Below, in pieces: positions 4,225-7,289 of a stretch of 7,289 bases of DNA. The stretch's first letter is position 1, and each line of letters opens with the position of its first letter. A model generated the notes under the pieces. The model ran no database searches. It was not told where the DNA came from and saw nothing but the letters and a program-made list of their open reading frames with translations. The stretch comes from Faecalitalea sp. UBA4312. Its GTDB lineage: Bacteria; Bacillota_I; Bacilli_A; Erysipelotrichales; Erysipelotrichaceae. Made by a program: the position numbers and the translations under genes. The stretch is taken from assembly GCA_002394635.1 (NCBI GenBank), contig DGUK01000102.1:1-7289 (forward strand), written 5' to 3'.

Positions 4225-7191
4225 ATGAAAGTATTTTTAAAGAAATTCTGGATTGGTTTACTATGCTCGCTTGTTTTGATACAAGGATCTACACAGACAA
4301 TTCAATCTGTTTACGCACAGGAGCCAGAAGAAACGGTTATCCAGGAACCTGCCGGAAATGGGGCGGAAACTTCGTCAGAAAATCCAACGGAGCCGGATCC
4401 AATTCCAATCGCAGAAGATCCTCAAGAGCCATCTTCTCCGGATATGCCACAGGATGTACAGACAGAACAGAATCCTAACGCTCCACCGGCTGAAAATGAG
4501 ATAACAAAGACCAATGAAAAGCTATCAGAGGAATCTGACAGCGATGATGAAGTTGAAATGGAAACAAAAACGGCAAAAGAGGTAGGAGATGCTTCATCCT
4601 ATTTCCATGCTGTGATAACAACGAACAAGGACATGTACACTTCCGGGGAGACTGCGCTCGTCTCGGTGAAGTACACAATCGATACAGGCGAGATTCATGA
4701 AGGGGATTATGTATTTGTAAATATTCCGCCAACGATTGCAACCTCCAGTTCATTCTCTGTAAGCAGCCAGCACTTCTCTTCTGTCGAAGACTTAGGGAAC
4801 GGGCAGTATAAATTAACATTTGGTCCAGGAGCGGAAACAGCAATCAGTGGAAGCATGACCATTCGTGTGCTCACAAATACCGAACAGACAGTGACCGATA
4901 TCATCACAGCCGGAAATACCAGCAAGGAGATTACGGTCATTCCTGGTGGTTCCGGAGATAGTGGTACTGGAACGTTTGCAGACGAGGCAATCATGAAAGA
5001 TGGCCTAGGTAACAATGCCGGCGTTTCATATGGGGGCTATGATTACTCAGGCCCTAATCCCGCCCAGATTGGGCTTTTCGATTCATCAGTAGATAACGTT
5101 TTTACATACCGTTTGTTCATAAACCGAAAGAATGTATCTATGACAGGTGTTATGGTCACTGATACTCTTCCGGATGGTATGTATTTCAATGGTGATTCTA
5201 CTGGAATAGTCTGCTACAGAATAGATCCGGAAACGATGACATCCACAGGAGAAATCGTCTCTCCTGTATCGGTAACAATCCGTGGACAACGACTGAGCAT
5301 CAATCTCGGAGATATTGATTTCCCTGTAGAGATTCAGTATGAAGTGTTCATTCCAGCACAAACATCCGTATATCTTAAAAATCATGCGGAAGTTTCTTAT
5401 ACCCAAGATGGCAGTCCTCACCAAGAATCAAGAGACTATATTGCCCAGGGAAATGATTACAGTGCAGCCAATGGGGTAAAAAGCGTGGACAAAACGGTAA
5501 TTTCTGATGATCCTTCTGATCAATGGGTTACGTATTCCATCCGTTTCTGGAATGAGAATGGATTTGAAGCTGGTGAAATTTCTTTGATCGACGACCTAGA
5601 TGATTATGTAACATTCCTTTATGCCGATGCCAATCCGTATTTCTCTGTTACACAGGATGGAGGAGACCCTTCAATACTTCACATTTCAAATGTCGAACCG
5701 ATTCCGGCAAGCACAGAGATTTTCGTCACATTCGTCTGTGACTTCAGCCGTGTGCCGATTGGTTATACAGTACAGAACACTGTAGGTGGTAACACTACAA
5801 AAACCACGAAAATGGCCGGTACTATAGCTTTCAATGCTACAAAAACAATTAACGGGACCGCTCCGCAGGGACAGACATTTGCTTTCGGACTGTACGACGA
5901 GAACCATAATCTTTTGCAGACGAAAAACAACAATCAAGACGGATTTATACAGTTTGATCCACTAGCATATAGCCAAGACGATCTTGGAAAAACATATGTA
6001 TATTATATTTCAGAGATAAATCCGCAGGATGGTGCTTTCGTATACGATACTTCACAATATCAGGTATCGGTTTCTGTAGCCCAGCAGGCGGATGACAGCG
6101 GACAGATCCCAACAGCAGTATCGATATCAAAAGATGGTAACGCTGTGGATTCCATTGTGTTTGACAACAAAACAACAGAAATAGAAACAGTATCCATCCA
6201 CGCCTCTAAGATTTGGAACGATAACGAAAATAAAAACGGGTCTCGTCCAGAATCGATAACAATCGTTCTTTTGGCTGATGATAAAATCATCGATTCCATG
6301 GTCATCTCCAATCGAGATGGATGGACATGCTCCTTCGAAGGACTTCCGAAATATGATGAAAATGATAATCACGAAATCGTCTATTCAGTACAGGAAGAAG
6401 AAATTGAAGGGTATACATCCGTTGTATCTGGCAGTTCCGAAGAAGGCTTTACAATTACGAACACACTTTCCGGAAAAACATCAATCCCGGTAAAGAAACA
6501 GTGGGTCGGAACACCTAGTGACAGCGTCACTATAAAACTGCTGGCAAATGGTGAAACGATTGATACAGTACAGCTGGATAAAGGAAACGAATGGCAGCAC
6601 ATCTTTGAAAATTTGGATATTTATGATCCGGATGGGAACAAAATCGAATATACGATTGAAGAGAATGCAATAGATGGATACACAACGGGCATCTCCGGAA
6701 ACGCCGAGAACGGATTCACCATTACCAATACGATAACAGGGAAAGTTTCCGTTCCTGTTACTAAGGAATGGATCGGAACCAAGAAGGACACCGTTGTAAT
6801 CCATTTATATGCGGATGGTGTAGAAATCGATTCAGCACAGCTGACCAATGATAATGGCTGGCAACACACATTCACGGACCTGGAAGAATACAAAGACGGT
6901 AAACGTATAGTATACACTGTTGAAGAAGAAAAGATTGAAGGATATACAGTAGTGTATTCAGGGGATCCTTCATTCGGATTTGTCATCACGAACAAAGAGA
7001 ATACAACCAGCAAAAAAACCGAAAAGAAAAAGACCGGTAAAGAAAAGCCGTCCAAAAAACAGGACCCAACCTCGTCCAAAGGGACATCGACAGCCGCAAA
7101 AGACGTCGATCCATTATTGAACCTAACAGTAGCCCTTGGAGCAATAGTTGTTCTAACCATATTGGTAAAGAGCAAAAAAGCCAATAAATAG
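4225..7191 (+). CDS. Large secreted surface adhesin with FctA-type and three Cna_B isopeptide domains
   Basis: This 988-residue exported surface protein probably binds host matrix or other cells. Residues 1-31 form a signal peptide (basic start, hydrophobic 8-20, cleavage after VYA). Residues 32-120 are a Pro/Glu/Asp-rich stalk. Three beta-rich segments follow (about 126-240, 285-391, 417-520), resembling MSCRAMM-type or isopeptide-forming adhesin domains. Residues 533-650 look like a streptococcal FctA-type pilin domain, with probable bond residues Lys540, Glu597 and Asn648. Three Cna_B domains (655-748, 752-837, 841-926) each keep a Lys, Glu and Asn triad. A Lys-rich spacer (924-959), hydrophobic segment (964-981) and basic tail (982-988) finish the protein. 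The start is the first ATG after an in-frame TAG at 4213-4215. The oddity is the absence of an LPXTG-type motif before the hydrophobic segment. Secretion and domain class are firm; ligand is unknown. No sortase or pilin partner lies inside the window. Confidence 0.93.
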   Translation: MKVFLKKFWIGLLCSLVLIQGSTQTIQSVYAQEPEETVIQEPAGNGAETSSENPTEPDPIPIAEDPQEPSSPDMPQDVQTEQNPNAPPAENEITKTNEKLSEESDSDDEVEMETKTAKEVGDASSYFHAVITTNKDMYTSGETALVSVKYTIDTGEIHEGDYVFVNIPPTIATSSSFSVSSQHFSSVEDLGNGQYKLTFGPGAETAISGSMTIRVLTNTEQTVTDIITAGNTSKEITVIPGGSGDSGTGTFADEAIMKDGLGNNAGVSYGGYDYSGPNPAQIGLFDSSVDNVFTYRLFINRKNVSMTGVMVTDTLPDGMYFNGDSTGIVCYRIDPETMTSTGEIVSPVSVTIRGQRLSINLGDIDFPVEIQYEVFIPAQTSVYLKNHAEVSYTQDGSPHQESRDYIAQGNDYSAANGVKSVDKTVISDDPSDQWVTYSIRFWNENGFEAGEISLIDDLDDYVTFLYADANPYFSVTQDGGDPSILHISNVEPIPASTEIFVTFVCDFSRVPIGYTVQNTVGGNTTKTTKMAGTIAFNATKTINGTAPQGQTFAFGLYDENHNLLQTKNNNQDGFIQFDPLAYSQDDLGKTYVYYISEINPQDGAFVYDTSQYQVSVSVAQQADDSGQIPTAVSISKDGNAVDSIVFDNKTTEIETVSIHASKIWNDNENKNGSRPESITIVLLADDKIIDSMVISNRDGWTCSFEGLPKYDENDNHEIVYSVQEEEIEGYTSVVSGSSEEGFTITNTLSGKTSIPVKKQWVGTPSDSVTIKLLANGETIDTVQLDKGNEWQHIFENLDIYDPDGNKIEYTIEENAIDGYTTGISGNAENGFTITNTITGKVSVPVTKEWIGTKKDTVVIHLYADGVEIDSAQLTNDNGWQHTFTDLEEYKDGKRIVYTVEEEKIEGYTVVYSGDPSFGFVITNKENTTSKKTEKKKTGKEKPSKKQDPTSSKGTSTAAKDVDPLLNLTVALGAIVVLTILVKSKKANK
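6187..7002 (+). repeat. Three tandem Cna_B modules inside the adhesin
   Basis: Each unit is about 86-94 residues and runs from a K-x-W strand to a final ITN strand. Predicted bond triads are Lys662/Glu724/Asn746, Lys758/Glu813/Asn835 and Lys847/Glu901/Asn923. Shared signposts include the (E/D)GYT turn and the GFTITNT-like end. Units 2 and 3 are closest to each other; unit 1 is longer, with an inserted Asn-rich loop after its first strand. Such repeats form rigid, protease-resistant stalks. Confidence 0.88.
6994..7191 (+). other. Non-canonical C-terminal cell-surface anchor of the adhesin
   Basis: Eleven lysines lie in residues 924-952, then TAAKDVDPLLN (956-966), a hydrophobic stretch to 981 and a tail with four lysines. 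This is the plan of a sortase sorting signal. The expected pentapeptide just before the hydrophobic part is missing. The local text would match the common Bacillota form K-T-G-D if a Thr-Gly pair were restored between Lys959 and Asp960. Confidence 0.65.
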
Positions 7192-7218
7192 TATACAGAA
7201 GTAATGAATTTTGAGATA

Positions 7219-7268
7219 GATCCAGCACAACAAAAATTTTGTCTCATACCTTAAGTTCTAGCTGGATC
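7219..7268. repeat. 8-bp inverted repeat downstream of the adhesin
   Basis: GATCCAGC (7219-7226) and GCTGGATC (7261-7268) are perfect inverted copies separated by 34 nt. No T-run follows before the window ends at 7289, so it is not a typical terminator. It could be part of a longer structure or the edge of an element continuing beyond the window. Confidence 0.4.
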
Positions 7269-7289
7269 AAAGAAACTGTCCAGATACGG

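Noticed and set aside
6621..7247. A 208-codon minus-strand ORF opposite the adhesin C-terminus
   Set aside because: It lies antisense to clearly recognisable Cna_B modules and its product has no motif; it is a shadow of the real gene.

Overview
The window looks like a low- to mid-GC Bacillota (Firmicutes) chromosome segment. The evidence is strong AAGGAGG-type ribosome binding sites, a bacitracin/lantibiotic-type ABC ATPase beside an OmpR/HisKA two-component pair, and a Gram-positive multidomain surface protein with Cna_B and pilin isopeptide modules. A gut or oral clostridial or erysipelotrichial host would fit, but nothing here fixes the genus.

Layout. Positions 1-2650 hold three minus-strand genes. 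A response regulator (2489-1797) and a histidine kinase (1800-871) overlap by four bases and are transcribed from a recognisable promoter at 2685-2657. A rho-independent terminator at 872-830 follows the kinase. Next come four contiguous 11-bp direct repeats (781-824), then a promoter with a good -10 but no good -35, then an ABC transporter ATPase (743 to beyond the left edge). This is the usual layout of a peptide-sensing/detoxification module: the regulator probably binds the repeats and activates the transporter operon, whose permease genes would lie beyond the left edge.

Positions 2700-4220 are about 70% A+T and contain no intact convincing gene. The stretch holds a diverged 55-bp tandem repeat (2779-2943), a 700-bp reading frame that reads as a decayed gene (3002-3710: three in-frame TAA codons and an apparent frameshift), a clear plus-strand terminator (3776-3801), and a long AT-rich leader with a 13-bp tandem duplication, a (TA)8 tract and an ATG-TAG start-stop element.

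Positions 4225-7191 encode a 988-residue secreted surface adhesin. It has a signal peptide, an acidic Pro/Glu-rich stalk, three beta-rich adhesin-like segments, one FctA-type pilin isopeptide domain, three tandem Cna_B domains, a Lys-rich spacer, and a hydrophobic anchor with a basic tail. No LPXTG-like sortase motif is visible where one is expected. The last 98 bases are non-coding and contain an 8-bp inverted repeat.

The points most worth following up are the operator-like 11-bp repeats, the possibly phase-variable adhesin leader, the missing sortase signal, and the 55-bp repeats with the decayed gene between the two divergent units. I did not find a clear, wholly new multi-gene system.
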